Source: Alcaligenaceae bacterium
GTDB lineage: Bacteria; Pseudomonadota; Gammaproteobacteria; Burkholderiales; Burkholderiaceae_B
Reading direction: 5' to 3'
Length of the DNA stretch: 64,000 bases
Assembly (NCBI GenBank): GCA_029263615.1
Contig: JAJUFT010000003.1
Coordinates: 1 to 64,000 of the forward strand
The notes below the pieces were generated by a model, which saw only the letters and a list, made by a program, of their open reading frames with translations, was not told the origin of the DNA and did no database searches. Shown here piece by piece: positions 47,257 through 55,204 of the stretch. How positions within the stretch are numbered: the first letter of the stretch is position 1; each line of letters begins with the position of its first letter. The position numbers and the translations under genes were made by a program.

Positions 47257-49896
47257 ATGACTTCGAAACCCGAGCTGTCTCCGGAACAACTCGCAGCCAA
47301 TGCAGAGCTGGAACAACTGGTCGCCGACGTCGACCGGGGCGGGCGCACTGTAGGTGGCTTCACCGGTGGCGTCCTGTTCGTCGGCGCACTGCTCTGGTCG
47401 TTGTTTCAACTCTGGTATGCCTCGCCGCTGCCGTTTGAACTGAACTTCGGCATCTTCAACGACACGGAAGCCCGCTCGCTCCATCTGGGCATGGCCGTCT
47501 TCCTTGGCTACCTGGCCTATCCCTTCAGCAAACGCTCGCCGCGCGACGTCATGCCCCTGCATGACTGGGTGCTGGCCATCATTGCCGGCTTTTGTGCATC
47601 CTATCTCTACATCTTCTACAACGAGCTTGCGACCCGGCCCGGCATTCCCTCTGCCATGGACGTTGTCTGTGCGGCGGTGGGGCTGGTGCTGCTGCTGGAA
47701 GTGACCCGCCGCGCCCTGGGGGCGCCCATGGCGGTTCTGGGCACCGTGTTCGTGCTCTACGTCTTCCTGGGGCCGTGGCTGCCTGAAGCGCTGGCACACC
47801 GGGGGGCTTCCGTGGAGCGCCTGGTCTCCCACATGTGGCTCACGACGGAAGGGGTCTACGGGGTGGCGCTGGGCGTTTCCGTGTCCTACATCTTCATCTT
47901 CGTGCTGCTGGGCTCGCTGCTGGACCGCTGCGGCGCAGGCAATTACATGATGCAGGTCTCCTTCGCGCTGTTGGGCCACTTGCGGGGTGGCCCCGCAAAG
48001 GTGGCCGTGGTCAGTTCGGCGGTGAATGGCATCGTGTCGGCCTCGTCGGTGGCCAACGTGGTGACCGGGGGCATCTTCACCATTCCTCTGATGAAGAAGG
48101 CGGGCTATGGGGGGGTGCGCGCCGGCGCGATTGAAACGGCATCGTCGGTGAATGGACAGATCATGCCCCCGGTGATGGGGGCTGCAGCTTTCCTGATGAT
48201 CGAATATGTCGGCATTCCCTATACCGACATCATCAAGCATGCGCTGCTGCCCGCCAGCATTTCCTATGTGGCCCTCTTCTATATCGTTCATCTCGAAGCG
48301 CTGAAGCTGGGCATCAACCCCATGATGTCCGCAGGCAAGCCCAAGACCTTGCTGCAGAAGATGGCGGGCTGGGGCATGGCGATCGCCGGTACCTTGGTGG
48401 TCATGGGCCTGGTGTACTGGGTGGGCATCGGTGTACGGGCGGTGGCAGGCGAGTCGGCCACTCCGATTCTGCTCGTGCTGCTGCTGGTGCTGTATGTGTG
48501 GTTGCTGCGGGTTGCCGCGCGGCATCCCGATCTTCCCACCGACATCAATGTCACGAACCCGGTGCGGCCCGAGGCTTGGCCGACGGTGCGCGCAGGCCTC
48601 TATTATCTGATTCCCATCGGCATTCTGGTGTGGTGTCTGGCCGTGGACCAGCTTTCCGCGGGGTTGTCGGCCTTCTGGGCCGTCATGGCCATGCTGTTCC
48701 AGATGATCACCCAGCGTCCGCTGGTTGCGTTCTTCCGCGGGGAACCCATTGGCGAACCCATCAAGCGGGGCATTGATGAAGCGCTCGTGGGCTTGCAGGA
48801 AGGGGCCCGGAACATGGTGGGCATCGCCATCGCCTGTGGCACTGCCGGCCTGATCGTCGGTGCCATCACCCTGACCGGTCTGGGCCTGCGCATGACGGCC
48901 TTCGTGGAGCTCATCTCCATGGGCAACGTGCTCATGATGCTGGTCTTCACGGCGGCAGTTTGTCTGGTGCTGGGTCTGGGCATGCCGACCACCGCCAACT
49001 ACATCCTGATGGCCACCCTCATGGCGCCGGTGGTGGTGGAGCTCGGCGCGCAAAGCGGCCTCGTCATCCCGCTCATTGCCGTGCACATGTTCGTGTTCTA
49101 TTACGGCATCATGGCCGACATCACGCCGCCCGTGGGGCTGGCCACGTTCGCGGCCGCAGCGATCTCGGGCGAGAGTCCGCTGGCGACGGGCGTTCAGGGG
49201 GTAATGTATGCCATGCGCACCGCAGTGCTGCCCTTCATGTTCATCTTCAACCCCATGCTGTTGCTGATTGACGTGTCCGGGTGGTGGGAGCTGTTTCTGG
49301 TGGTGCTGGGAGCGACAGTGGCGTCGCTCGCCTTTGCCGCGGCAACGCTGGGCTGGTTCCGCACCAAATGCAACTGGCTGGAAGTGATCCTGTTGCTTGG
49401 TGTGACGTTCGCGTTGTTCCGTCCCGACTGGTTCATGAACCATGTTGCACCGAAGTACGAGGCTCGCCCGGGTTCCGAGGTCTATTCGGTGGCGGCCACT
49501 CTGCCCGAGGGCGGTCGATTCGTGGCGGTAATTTCGGGTATGAATCTGGAAGGCGACGAATTGCGCAAGACAGTGGCAGTGGCCATTCCGCCGTTGCCGG
49601 AAGGCAGTGACGCGAAAGGCGACAACGCCGGACGGCAGCGGCTGTCCGAGGCGGGGCTGACGATCATGGCCCTGGGCGACACGGCGCAGATCGCGTCGGT
49701 TCGCTTCGGCACGCAAGCTTTGCGTGCGGGCTGGGAGCAGGGCTGGGACGTGGAAGAGGTTCTCGTCCCCAATCCCAACCGCCCGTCGGAGTTCTGGGTC
49801 TATGTGCCGGCCTTCGGCCTGCTGGCTCTGATATGGGCCATGCAGGGGCGACGCACGCGGCGTCAGGGCACCGGGGCAGCACCGGCGGTGGCCTGA
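47257..49896 (+). CDS. Fused TRAP permease (DctQM, TAXI type)
   Basis: An 879-residue membrane protein combining the 4-helix small subunit and the 12-helix large subunit of a TRAP transporter, as is usual for TAXI systems. Large-subunit signatures include AVNGIVSASSVANVVTGG, TASSVNGQIMPPVMGAAAFL and GLGMPTTANYILMATLMAPV. The last ~170 residues, after the final helices, form a soluble-looking C-terminal domain (DUF3394-like). It probably imports a carboxylate with the preceding binding protein. Its stop overlaps the next start (TGATG). Confidence 0.94.
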   Translation: MTSKPELSPEQLAANAELEQLVADVDRGGRTVGGFTGGVLFVGALLWSLFQLWYASPLPFELNFGIFNDTEARSLHLGMAVFLGYLAYPFSKRSPRDVMPLHDWVLAIIAGFCASYLYIFYNELATRPGIPSAMDVVCAAVGLVLLLEVTRRALGAPMAVLGTVFVLYVFLGPWLPEALAHRGASVERLVSHMWLTTEGVYGVALGVSVSYIFIFVLLGSLLDRCGAGNYMMQVSFALLGHLRGGPAKVAVVSSAVNGIVSASSVANVVTGGIFTIPLMKKAGYGGVRAGAIETASSVNGQIMPPVMGAAAFLMIEYVGIPYTDIIKHALLPASISYVALFYIVHLEALKLGINPMMSAGKPKTLLQKMAGWGMAIAGTLVVMGLVYWVGIGVRAVAGESATPILLVLLLVLYVWLLRVAARHPDLPTDINVTNPVRPEAWPTVRAGLYYLIPIGILVWCLAVDQLSAGLSAFWAVMAMLFQMITQRPLVAFFRGEPIGEPIKRGIDEALVGLQEGARNMVGIAIACGTAGLIVGAITLTGLGLRMTAFVELISMGNVLMMLVFTAAVCLVLGLGMPTTANYILMATLMAPVVVELGAQSGLVIPLIAVHMFVFYYGIMADITPPVGLATFAAAAISGESPLATGVQGVMYAMRTAVLPFMFIFNPMLLLIDVSGWWELFLVVLGATVASLAFAAATLGWFRTKCNWLEVILLLGVTFALFRPDWFMNHVAPKYEARPGSEVYSVAATLPEGGRFVAVISGMNLEGDELRKTVAVAIPPLPEGSDAKGDNAGRQRLSEAGLTIMALGDTAQIASVRFGTQALRAGWEQGWDVEEVLVPNPNRPSEFWVYVPAFGLLALIWAMQGRRTRRQGTGAAPAVA

Positions 49897-50825
49897 TGCC
49901 TTTGCCCGAACGTGACGGCATTCCTCCCAGCCGTGTGTATCTGCCGCCGGGGCCATGGGAAAACGTGCTCGACTTCCTGGTCGAGCGCTTTCCCCGGCTG
50001 AGTCGGTCTTTTCTGGAAGGGCGTCTGCTGGCCGGCGACATCGTGGATGATGACGGCCGGCCCCAGGCCCCGGAGGCCCCCTATCGCCCTCGGACCTGGC
50101 TCTGGTACTACCGCGAGGTGCCCGACGAGGTGCCGGTGCCTTTCGAGCTGCCGGTGCTTCATCAGGACGAGCGCCTCGTCGTGGTCGACAAGCCGCATTT
50201 CATGGCGACGACGCCGTCAGGGCGCTACCTGCGTCACACGGCCCTGGTCAGGCTGCGTCAGAGCCTGGGGCTCACGACCTTGTCGCCCATTCACCGTCTG
50301 GACCGCGAAACGGCCGGGGTGCTGGTGTTCTGTGCCGACCCTCGCTACCGCGGGCGCTACCAGGCTCTGTTCCAGGTCCGGGAAGTCGGCAAGGAATACG
50401 AAGCGGTGGCCAGGCCCCCGGCCGGCCTGGCGTTCCCCCTGGTGTACCGCAGCCGGCTTGAAGAAATGGAAGGCCGCTTCCTGATGCATGAAACAGACGG
50501 TGAACCGAACAGCGAGACTCGGGTCGAACTGTTGCGTGAACTGGATGAAGACGGTCTGGCCCACTTTCGTCTGGTGCCGGTGACCGGTCGCAAGCACCAG
50601 CTGCGCGCGCACATGAGTGCGTTGGGCATGCCCATTCTCAACGACAGCTTCTACCCGCCGGTGCCGTTTGACGAGGCCGAGCGGCGGGAGCACGATGACT
50701 TCTCTCATCCGCTGCAATTGCTGGCGCGGGCCATCGAGTTTCGCGACCCGGTGGATGGCCGCATGCGGCGTTACGAAAGCCGCCGGGTGCTGAGCATGAC
50801 GCTAAAGGCGGAAACCGTGATGTGA
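49896..50825 (+). CDS. RluA-family pseudouridine synthase
   Basis: A 309-residue rRNA/tRNA pseudouridine synthase. The catalytic Asp is in SPIHRLDRETAGVLVF (about residues 129-144), and VVVDKPHFMATTPSG and the late VTGRKHQLRAHMSALGMPI are family motifs. The N-terminal region (WENVLDFLVERFPRLSRSF) resembles an S4-like segment. Target uridine unknown. Its ATG overlaps the permease stop by 1 nt, so it is translationally coupled to an unrelated transporter. Confidence 0.92.
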   Translation: MPLPERDGIPPSRVYLPPGPWENVLDFLVERFPRLSRSFLEGRLLAGDIVDDDGRPQAPEAPYRPRTWLWYYREVPDEVPVPFELPVLHQDERLVVVDKPHFMATTPSGRYLRHTALVRLRQSLGLTTLSPIHRLDRETAGVLVFCADPRYRGRYQALFQVREVGKEYEAVARPPAGLAFPLVYRSRLEEMEGRFLMHETDGEPNSETRVELLRELDEDGLAHFRLVPVTGRKHQLRAHMSALGMPILNDSFYPPVPFDEAERREHDDFSHPLQLLARAIEFRDPVDGRMRRYESRRVLSMTLKAETVM

Positions 50826-50833
50826 CGGCCCTG

Positions 50834-50849
50834 GGGCATGGGCCTTGCT
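50834..50849 (+). promoter_or_regulatory. Sigma-54 promoter P1 (short-chain dehydrogenase)
   Basis: GGGCATGGGCCTTGCT matches the -24/-12 consensus TGGCACG-N4-TTGCW with GG and GC 12 bp apart. The predicted transcription start is near 50860, just before the CAGGAG ribosome site and the ATG at 50877. A longer in-frame start at 50838 would lie inside the promoter and is therefore unlikely. Confidence 0.75.
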
Positions 50850-50876
50850 GCGTTCCCCTCACTTCAGGAGAATGCG

Positions 50877-51737
50877 ATGCCAGACCAGCCCCAGACCCTC
50901 CCCCCTCAGGAACAAGTCCTCCAGCCGGGACGCCAGACCGAGATGACGCCGCCGCCGCGTAGCGGGGAAGACCGCTATCTGGCGGCGGGCAAGCTCAAGG
51001 ACAAGTGCGCCATCATCACGGGCGGCGACAGCGGGATCGGACGCGCCGTGGCAATTGCCTTTGCAAAGGAAGGCGCAGATCTGCTAATCAGCTACCTGGA
51101 TGAGCATCGCGACGCGGAGGATACGCGCAAGTTGGTCGAGGCGGAAGGTCGGAAATGTGTGCTTGTGCCGGGCGACATTGCCGACGAAGCTCATTGTGAG
51201 GCCATCGTCAGCCAGGCCCTGGATGAACTGGGCCGGATCGACATCCTGATCAACAATGCGGCCGAACAGCATGTGGTGAAGCAGATGGAGGACATCGACA
51301 CCGCCCAGCTCGAGCGGACCTTCCGCACGAACTTTTTCGGAATGTTCCTTCTGACGCGCGCCGCGTTGCCCCACCTGCGCGAGGGGTCGGCCATCGTGAA
51401 TACGACCTCGGTCACCGCCTACCGCGGCAGCCCGGGCCTGATTGATTATACGGCCACCAAGGGGGCCATCGTGGCGTTCACGCGATCCCTATCCAAGTCC
51501 CTCGCGGAACGAGGCATACGCGTGAATGCAGTGGCGCCCGGGCCGATCTGGACGCCGCTGATTCCCGCCAGCTTTGATGCCGAGGAAGTCAGCACCTTCG
51601 GGGCGGACACCCCATTGGGGAGGCCGGGACAGCCTGAAGAAGTGGCTCCCTGCTATGTGCTGCTGGCGTCTCAAGATGGCAGCTACATGACCGGCCAGGT
51701 GCTGCACCCCAATGGCGGCGAGATCGTGAATGGCTGA
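50877..51737 (+). CDS. Short-chain dehydrogenase, YghA/YhdF-like
   Basis: A 286-residue SDR with the N-terminal extension (about 45 residues, Pro/Gln-rich) typical of the YghA/general-stress YhdF group. The cofactor loop is AIITGGDSGIGRAVA, NNAAEQ follows, and the active site is Ser (NTTSVTAY) with YTATK. NPGPIW-like VAPGPIWTPLIP and the C-terminal MTGQVLHPNGGEIVNG complete the fold. Bacillus relatives belong to general stress regulons. The start at 50877 has CAGGAG upstream and lies beyond promoter P1. Confidence 0.93.
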   Translation: MPDQPQTLPPQEQVLQPGRQTEMTPPPRSGEDRYLAAGKLKDKCAIITGGDSGIGRAVAIAFAKEGADLLISYLDEHRDAEDTRKLVEAEGRKCVLVPGDIADEAHCEAIVSQALDELGRIDILINNAAEQHVVKQMEDIDTAQLERTFRTNFFGMFLLTRAALPHLREGSAIVNTTSVTAYRGSPGLIDYTATKGAIVAFTRSLSKSLAERGIRVNAVAPGPIWTPLIPASFDAEEVSTFGADTPLGRPGQPEEVAPCYVLLASQDGSYMTGQVLHPNGGEIVNG

Positions 51738-51742
51738 TGGTC

Positions 51743-51770
51743 GCCGGGGCAGCTGTTTGGTCGCCCCGGC
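51743..51770. terminator. Hairpin between the SDR gene and rpoN
   Basis: An 8-bp perfect stem GCCGGGGC ... GCCCCGGC with a 12-nt loop lies in the 42 bp between the convergent SDR and rpoN stops. There is no T-run; probable bidirectional terminator. Confidence 0.55.
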
Positions 51771-51779
51771 GCGTGCGGA

Positions 51780-53285
51780 TCATGCGGCCACCGGGCGGCG
51801 GCGCTGCTCGGCGGGCGGGAACTTGATCTGGGCACGATACTTTGACACCGTGCGGCGCGCAACGCGCACTCCTTCCTGAGCCAGACGCTGGGCCAGCATG
51901 ACGTCGGACAATGGCTCATTCGGGTCTTCCGATTCGATCATTTCCTGAATCAGCGCCCGCACTGCGACGGCAGAGCAGGTGCCCCCCGACTGGGTGGACA
52001 GCTCACGCGAGAAAAAATACTTGAACTCGAAGATGCCGCGCGGTGAGGCCAGGTACTTGTTGCTGGTGGCGCGCGAGACGGTGGATTCGTGCATGCCGAG
52101 CTCGTCGGCGATCTCGCTGAGCATCATCGGCCGCAGTGCCACGTCACCATAGTCAAAGAAGGTTTGCTGGCGGGCCACAATGGCCTGCGCCACGCGCGCA
52201 ATAGTGGTACTGCGCTGCTCGAGGCTGCGCATCAGCCAGCGCGCTTCCTGCAGGGCCTGGGCCATGAGAGGGCGGTCGTCGTAGCGGGTCTGCCGGAACA
52301 GCTGAGTGTACATGGCGTTGAGGCGCGCACGCGGGGTGGCGCTGTCATTGGGCACTGCCACCCACAAGTGGCCCACCTTGCGAACGTAGACATCGGGTAC
52401 GACATAGCATGACGGGTCAATGCTGCTGTAGCGCGCGCCGGGGCGCGGTTCCAGGCTTCGAATCAGGAGGCAGGCTTCGTGGATGTCCGCCTCGTCCGCA
52501 TTCAGAGTGCGTGCCAGCCCGGCATAGTCGCAACGGCCCAGGCGCTCCAAGGCCTCTTCCACGATGCGAAGAGCGAGGTCCCGGCCTTCTGTGTCCTCGG
52601 AAAGGGCCTGCAGCTGCAGCACCAGACATTCCCTCAAGTCACGGGCGCCGATGCCGGGTGCGCCCAGGTGCTGCACCAGCCGGAGCGCCATTTCCCACTC
52701 GCCCTCTGACGGCATGGGGTCAAGCTGGCCCGGCTCCAGCAGTTCATCCGTGGGAATGCGTAGATAGCCGTTTTCGTCCAGCGCCTCGATGATCAGTTCC
52801 ACGAGACACAGATCGCGGTCACTGAGCTGGTAGCTGCACAGGTCGCGTCGGAGGGCGTCCTGCAGGGTGGTCTCGCAGCGAGCCCACTGGCCCACGTCGG
52901 TTTCGGGCTGGTCGTTGTTGCGGGAAACAGGATAGTCTCCCGAATAGCTGGCGGAATTCTCCATCCCCGCGTCATATTCGGCCGTGACCACGCTTTCATA
53001 CTTGCCGGCGTCCTCATTCGATTGCGCGGCCCCCAGTTCGCTGCTGTCCAGATGGACGTCTGCCTCAGCGGAAAGGGGCTGAGCGGCGTGGATTTCGGTG
53101 GAGGATTCGCCGGCTTCCGCTCCGTGTGATTCCTCTTCTTCCAGGAAGGGGTTATTGGAAATGGCGTCGGCCACTTCACGGCTGAAATCCAGGGTGGACA
53201 TCTGCAAGAGCTTCACAGACTGTTGAAGCCGGGGGGTCAGCGTGGTGGTCTGCTTGACCCGCATTTCCTGTATGAGCTGAGTCAC
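51780..53285 (-). CDS. rpoN: RNA polymerase sigma-54 factor
   Basis: A 501-residue sigma-54. Region I with the Gln-rich TPRLQQSVKLLQMSTLDF starts near residue 14. An acidic region II (about 50-130) is followed by the core-binding domain, the HTH (LGMHESTVSRATSNKYLASP) and the RpoN box ARRTVSKYRA at 476-485 (consensus ARRTVAKYRE). The GTG at 53285 is chosen: AAAGGAG lies 5 nt upstream and it restores a normal region I length; ATG 53264 has no proper ribosome site. It is not beside lptB/hpf, the usual rpoN site, so it is likely a second, dedicated copy. Promoter P6 precedes it. Confidence 0.93.
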   Translation of the reverse strand: MTQLIQEMRVKQTTTLTPRLQQSVKLLQMSTLDFSREVADAISNNPFLEEEESHGAEAGESSTEIHAAQPLSAEADVHLDSSELGAAQSNEDAGKYESVVTAEYDAGMENSASYSGDYPVSRNNDQPETDVGQWARCETTLQDALRRDLCSYQLSDRDLCLVELIIEALDENGYLRIPTDELLEPGQLDPMPSEGEWEMALRLVQHLGAPGIGARDLRECLVLQLQALSEDTEGRDLALRIVEEALERLGRCDYAGLARTLNADEADIHEACLLIRSLEPRPGARYSSIDPSCYVVPDVYVRKVGHLWVAVPNDSATPRARLNAMYTQLFRQTRYDDRPLMAQALQEARWLMRSLEQRSTTIARVAQAIVARQQTFFDYGDVALRPMMLSEIADELGMHESTVSRATSNKYLASPRGIFEFKYFFSRELSTQSGGTCSAVAVRALIQEMIESEDPNEPLSDVMLAQRLAQEGVRVARRTVSKYRAQIKFPPAEQRRRPVAA

Positions 53286-53334
53286 ATCGTCTCCTTTATT
53301 CGGTCGAACTGCCTGAACTTGCTGGAGGAGATGA

Positions 53335-53350
53335 CGCAACGAGCATGCCA
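53335..53350 (-). promoter_or_regulatory. Sigma-54 promoter P6 (rpoN)
   Basis: On the minus strand TGGCATGCTCGTTGCG matches TGGCAYG-N4-TTGC exactly. Predicted transcription start is about 53324, 39 nt before the chosen rpoN GTG. A perfect 10-bp palindrome GAAACGTTTC (53373-53382) lies about 50 bp upstream of the start and could bind an activator. This implies that rpoN transcription needs sigma-54 itself. Confidence 0.78.
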
Positions 53351-53553
53351 ACTCGACGTAACGACGAAAATCGAAACGTTTCCAGGCGTGTAAGGCCCCT
53401 GTTCATGCGGGATGGCGACAATTTCCCGTGGCCGTCCCCGGGCCCGACGAAGCTTTTGGGCACAGAGGGGCAGAGGAATTGGCAGGGGAGCGTCGGTAGA
53501 TTTCGCCGGCCCGTGTAAGAACTACGCGCGCGAATGTGCCGCCAGGCTTGGGG

Positions 53554-53569
53554 GGGCATGCCGATTGCT
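53554..53569 (+). promoter_or_regulatory. Sigma-54 promoter P2 (hydrophilic small protein)
   Basis: GGGCATGCCGATTGCT has the same core and spacing as P1. Predicted transcription start is near 53580; the CAGGAG ribosome site (53613) and ATG (53626) lie downstream. It lies 204 bp from P6 on the opposite strand, so both could share activator sites in between. Confidence 0.75.
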
Positions 53570-53625
53570 GCCGCCTTGCATCACCGGCCGCCAGCAGGTC
53601 AACAGGCCGGCCCAGGAGCCGATTC

Positions 53626-53976
53626 ATGAGACGTACTGATAGAGAAGAACAGCGGAATCCCGATCGGGGCATAGGAGCCGGGGATGCCCAGCTCAAGGAC
53701 AGTCAGCGGGATGTCGAGAAGGATGTGCAGCACATGCCACGACATTGGCAGAGTCCCGGGTCGCGGGGCCAGGAAAATGGCAAGGCGCCGCCCCCCGACG
53801 ATCGCGAAGTGGGACGCGGCAACCAGTATGGCGAAGCCGGCGAAGCGGCAAGCGAACAGGTGCACGAGAGCCTGTCGGAACACGGGGAAGAGCCTCCGCC
53901 CCAACGCCGCGATAACGATCAGCTGAGCAAACGCCCCGGTGAAAAGGCGGACGACATTCCGACTCCGGACCGTTGA
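53626..53976 (+). CDS. Highly hydrophilic, probably disordered small protein
   Basis: A 116-residue protein with almost no hydrophobic residues, rich in Arg, Glu, Asp, Gln, Gly and Pro (for example QRDVEKDVQHMPRHWQ and EEPPPQRRDNDQLSK). No domain recognised. Composition resembles hydrophilins and other desiccation-linked disordered proteins, but this is only similarity in kind. CAGGAG lies 7 nt before the ATG at 53626, and promoter P2 is 57 bp upstream, which rules against the longer frame from 53536. It ends 6 bp from the convergent activator gene. Confidence 0.72.
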   Translation: MRRTDREEQRNPDRGIGAGDAQLKDSQRDVEKDVQHMPRHWQSPGSRGQENGKAPPPDDREVGRGNQYGEAGEAASEQVHESLSEHGEEPPPQRRDNDQLSKRPGEKADDIPTPDR

Positions 53977-53982
53977 ACCGGA

Positions 53983-54978
53983 TCAGGCGGAAGACGTAGC
54001 GCTTTCGGGAGCGGTGCGGCTGGCTGTCGCACCCGGTTCACTCTGAATCTGGTCGAGCCGGTTCTGCAGCGTTTTGACGCTGATGCCCAGTGCCAGGGCG
54101 CTACGTTTCTTGTCGCCTTCGTAGTGGTCGAGGGTGGCGAGAATCAGGGAGCGTTCTGCCGCCGCGATCGACGTGCCGACCGGAATGCGCAGGCGATCCG
54201 ACTGGCGGATGGGCATGGTGTCGCGGAAGAAGGGCCGCATCGGCGGTATATGAATTTCGTTGCCTTCGGCCAGAATGTAGGCGCGGGTGATGGTGTTCTT
54301 CAGTTCACGGATGTTGCCCGGCCAGTTGTATTGTTGCAGATGCGTGATCGCGGCACGGGTCAGCGTTTTCTTGACCCCTTCCTGTTCCGCCAGTTGCTCG
54401 AGGAACCGATTGGCCAGATAGGCGATGTCGGTCTTGCGCTCACGCAGCGGCGGGACCTTGATGGGAAACACGGCCAGACGGTATAGCAGGTCGGAGCGCA
54501 TGCGGCCGCCCTTGACGGTTTGCTCCAGGTCGCGGTTGGTCGCCGCAATGATGCGGACGTCCACTTTCACCAGTTCCGTTCCGCCGACACGGTGGAAGGT
54601 GCCGGTTTCCAGTACACGCAGCAGCTGGATCTGGATCGACATGGGCATTTCTGTTACTTCGTCCAGAAACAGTGTGCCCGTGTGTGCCCGTTCAAAACAA
54701 CCCAGACTGCGTGAAACGGCGCCCGTGAAGGCGCCTTTTTCGTGACCGAAGAGTTCACTTTCCGCCAGAGAAGGGGTGATGGCCCCGCAATTGATGGCGA
54801 TGAAGGGTGCGTCGGCCCGCTTGCTGCGACTGTGCACGGTGCGGGCAACGACCTCTTTCCCGGTACCGCTTTCGCCGACGATGAGCACGCTTGCGTCTGT
54901 CGGTGCGGCTTTCACGATGGCGCGCGCCAGTTCGAAGGCGGCGGAAGAGCGGCCGAGAAGTTTGGATGACGGAATCAT
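53983..54978 (-). CDS. Sigma-54 activator without sensor domain
   Basis: A 331-residue bacterial enhancer-binding protein consisting of the AAA+ domain and a Fis-type HTH only. Walker A GESGTGKE is at residues 35-42, the sigma-54-contacting GAFTGA at 82-87, Walker B LFLDEVTE, and the C-terminal [23 protein letters not shown]. No receiver, GAF or PAS domain precedes it, as in PspF or HrpS. The start is uncertain: no clear ribosome site, and a GTG at 55080 would add 34 residues with no recognisable domain. Divergent from the response-regulator gene over 226 bp. Confidence 0.9.
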   Translation of the reverse strand: MIPSSKLLGRSSAAFELARAIVKAAPTDASVLIVGESGTGKEVVARTVHSRSKRADAPFIAINCGAITPSLAESELFGHEKGAFTGAVSRSLGCFERAHTGTLFLDEVTEMPMSIQIQLLRVLETGTFHRVGGTELVKVDVRIIAATNRDLEQTVKGGRMRSDLLYRLAVFPIKVPPLRERKTDIAYLANRFLEQLAEQEGVKKTLTRAAITHLQQYNWPGNIRELKNTITRAYILAEGNEIHIPPMRPFFRDTMPIRQSDRLRIPVGTSIAAAERSLILATLDHYEGDKKRSALALGISVKTLQNRLDQIQSEPGATASRTAPESATSSA

Positions 54979-55204
54979 GCTGCGAAGTCTATCGTTCTCA
55001 TCAATATCCAACAAGTCTAATGCTTGACGGCTCAAACACGGAAAGACGCGTGTGGCGCCGCGACGACGCAAGCTGCACACCCATGAAAATTCGTGTCATC
55101 TGGTTTCAATTGAGACGCGCTCTTACTCGGCGTTACCAGGAAAACCCGTTAACATGACTTCGACAGTATCTGTTCCCCAGTGACTATCATCACTTAGAGG
55201 CACC

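Noticed and set aside
47203..49956. A 917-codon minus-strand frame opposite the TRAP permease
   Set aside because: Antisense shadow: His/Gln/Arg-rich, no domain, fully covered by a recognised transporter gene.
55067..55082. Minus-strand GGGTGTGCAGCTTGCG upstream of the sensorless activator as a seventh sigma-54 promoter
   Set aside because: GG, GC and spacing fit, but the conserved C and A after GG are replaced by T and G. Too weak to call beside six good matches.
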